From positions 1 to 64,000 of the forward strand of contig NZ_FNMV01000010.1 in the NCBI RefSeq assembly GCF_900106645.1: a stretch of 64,000 nucleotides of DNA. The letters are read 5' to 3'. Under the pieces are notes generated by a model. That model had not been told where the DNA came from. It did not search any database and saw only the letters and a program-made list of their open reading frames with translations. This document shows positions 63,526 to 64,000 of this stretch, piece by piece (the first letter of the stretch is position 1; every line of letters begins with the position of its first letter). A program made the position numbers and the translations under genes. Source of the stretch: Flavobacterium degerlachei (GTDB lineage Bacteria > Bacteroidota > Bacteroidia > Flavobacteriales > Flavobacteriaceae).

Positions 63526-64000
63526 TTACTGCATTCTTTTAGCAAATTTGCCAATCGTCATTCCTTGTACCAAAATGGAAAAGCAAACAATAACATAAGT
63601 GATTGTTACCCAGATGTCTTTACTAAATTCCGGATCAATTGATAGCGCAAGAGCGATGGAAATTCCGCCTCGTAAACCTCCCCAAGTTAAGATGAGTAGC
63701 GTTTTTTGGCTGATTCGTTCTTTTAAACGAACCGCTATTGAAGGGATATAAACCGAAATGTATCTTGTAATCAGCGTTATAAATAAAATGAGTATGGCTG
63801 CAAAAAGGATTTTTTGGTTGGTTTGTATTATAAGTAATTCTAACCCTATTAAAACAAAGAGCAACGCATTTAAAATTTCATCGATTAATTCCCAAAATTT
63901 ATCAACGTATTCTGCCGTAATATCTGACATTCCTAGGCTTTTGCTTTGGTTTCCAGTAATTAAACCCGCGGCAACCATGGCAAGTGGCCCAGAAACATGA
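63526..64000 (-). CDS. Cation/proton antiporter, CPA1 type (partial at window edge)
   Basis: The frame continues past the right edge (residues HVSGPLAMVAAGLITG at the junction), so only the C-terminal 157 residues are seen. They contain about five membrane segments and the CPA1 landmarks FWELIDEILNALLFVLIGLE and LTWGGLRGGISIALALS, typical of NhaP-like Na+/H+ antiporters. The start and N-terminal helices are outside the window. Confidence 0.9.
   Translation of the reverse strand, partial: HVSGPLAMVAAGLITGNQSKSLGMSDITAEYVDKFWELIDEILNALLFVLIGLELLIIQTNQKILFAAILILFITLITRYISVYIPSIAVRLKERISQKTLLILTWGGLRGGISIALALSIDPEFSKDIWVTITYVIVCFSILVQGMTIGKFAKRMQ

Overview
The window looks like a chromosome segment of a flavobacterium (Bacteroidota, close to Flavobacterium). 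The sequence is AT-rich. Ribosome binding sites are weak or absent. Several promoters match the Bacteroidota pattern TTG-N19-TAnnTTTG. The gene content is typical: a DUF2911 protein, a T9SS sorting domain, a TonB receptor with a carboxypeptidase-like N-terminus, an ECF sigma/anti-sigma pair, a CcsB-CcsA fusion and menaquinone genes. No rRNA, CRISPR array or complete insertion sequence was seen. The left edge carries the tail of an ISAon1-like transposase, and a tRNA-Arg(ACG) follows on the minus strand with its own promoter and terminator.

Layout: 0.3-8.3 kb holds housekeeping genes (apt, a 46-aa protein, a BlaI/M56 regulatory pair with a well-resolved operator, an MFS transporter, DUF1684, TatD, TcdA-like, a HAD phosphatase, DUF2911). 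8.4-12.8 kb is a minus-strand PIG-L deacetylase / 35-aa membrane protein / sodium-solute symporter operon. 12.9-18.3 kb holds two tandem secreted basic paralogs sharing a sigma54-like upstream motif, a small membrane protein, an Omp85-like protein and an AI-2E family permease. 18.4-21.8 kb is a tight minus-strand operon (DUF2520, KdsC-like phosphatase, UbiA-family prenyltransferase, Maf, MscS). 22.0-25.2 kb is ccsBA.

25.4-37.4 kb is a surface-protein island: a small T9SS-sorted protein, a 2657-residue protein built from 16 units of 73 aa with 36-aa inserts and ending in phage-tail-fibre-like and YadA-head-like segments, and a 1046-residue lectin-like protein. 37.6-45.1 kb holds a dihydrouridine synthase and then a locus of ECF sigma factor, anti-sigma factor, a DUF4331 protein split over two genes, a TPR lipoprotein and a TonB receptor.

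45.2-61.6 kb contains menD, menB, menA and menC, interleaved with unrelated genes. Between menD and menB sits a very AT-rich gene for a 758-aa putative two-nuclease protein. It is flanked by direct repeats made of the 3' end and terminator of the neighbouring DUF2853 gene, which suggests insertion of a single-gene cassette. Next to it is an M28 peptidase gene broken by one frameshift. The right edge has a hybrid histidine kinase and part of a cation/proton antiporter. At least three palindromic interspersed elements lie in intergenic DNA (3.1, 52.7 and 59.0 kb); the first forms most of the 5' leader of blaI.
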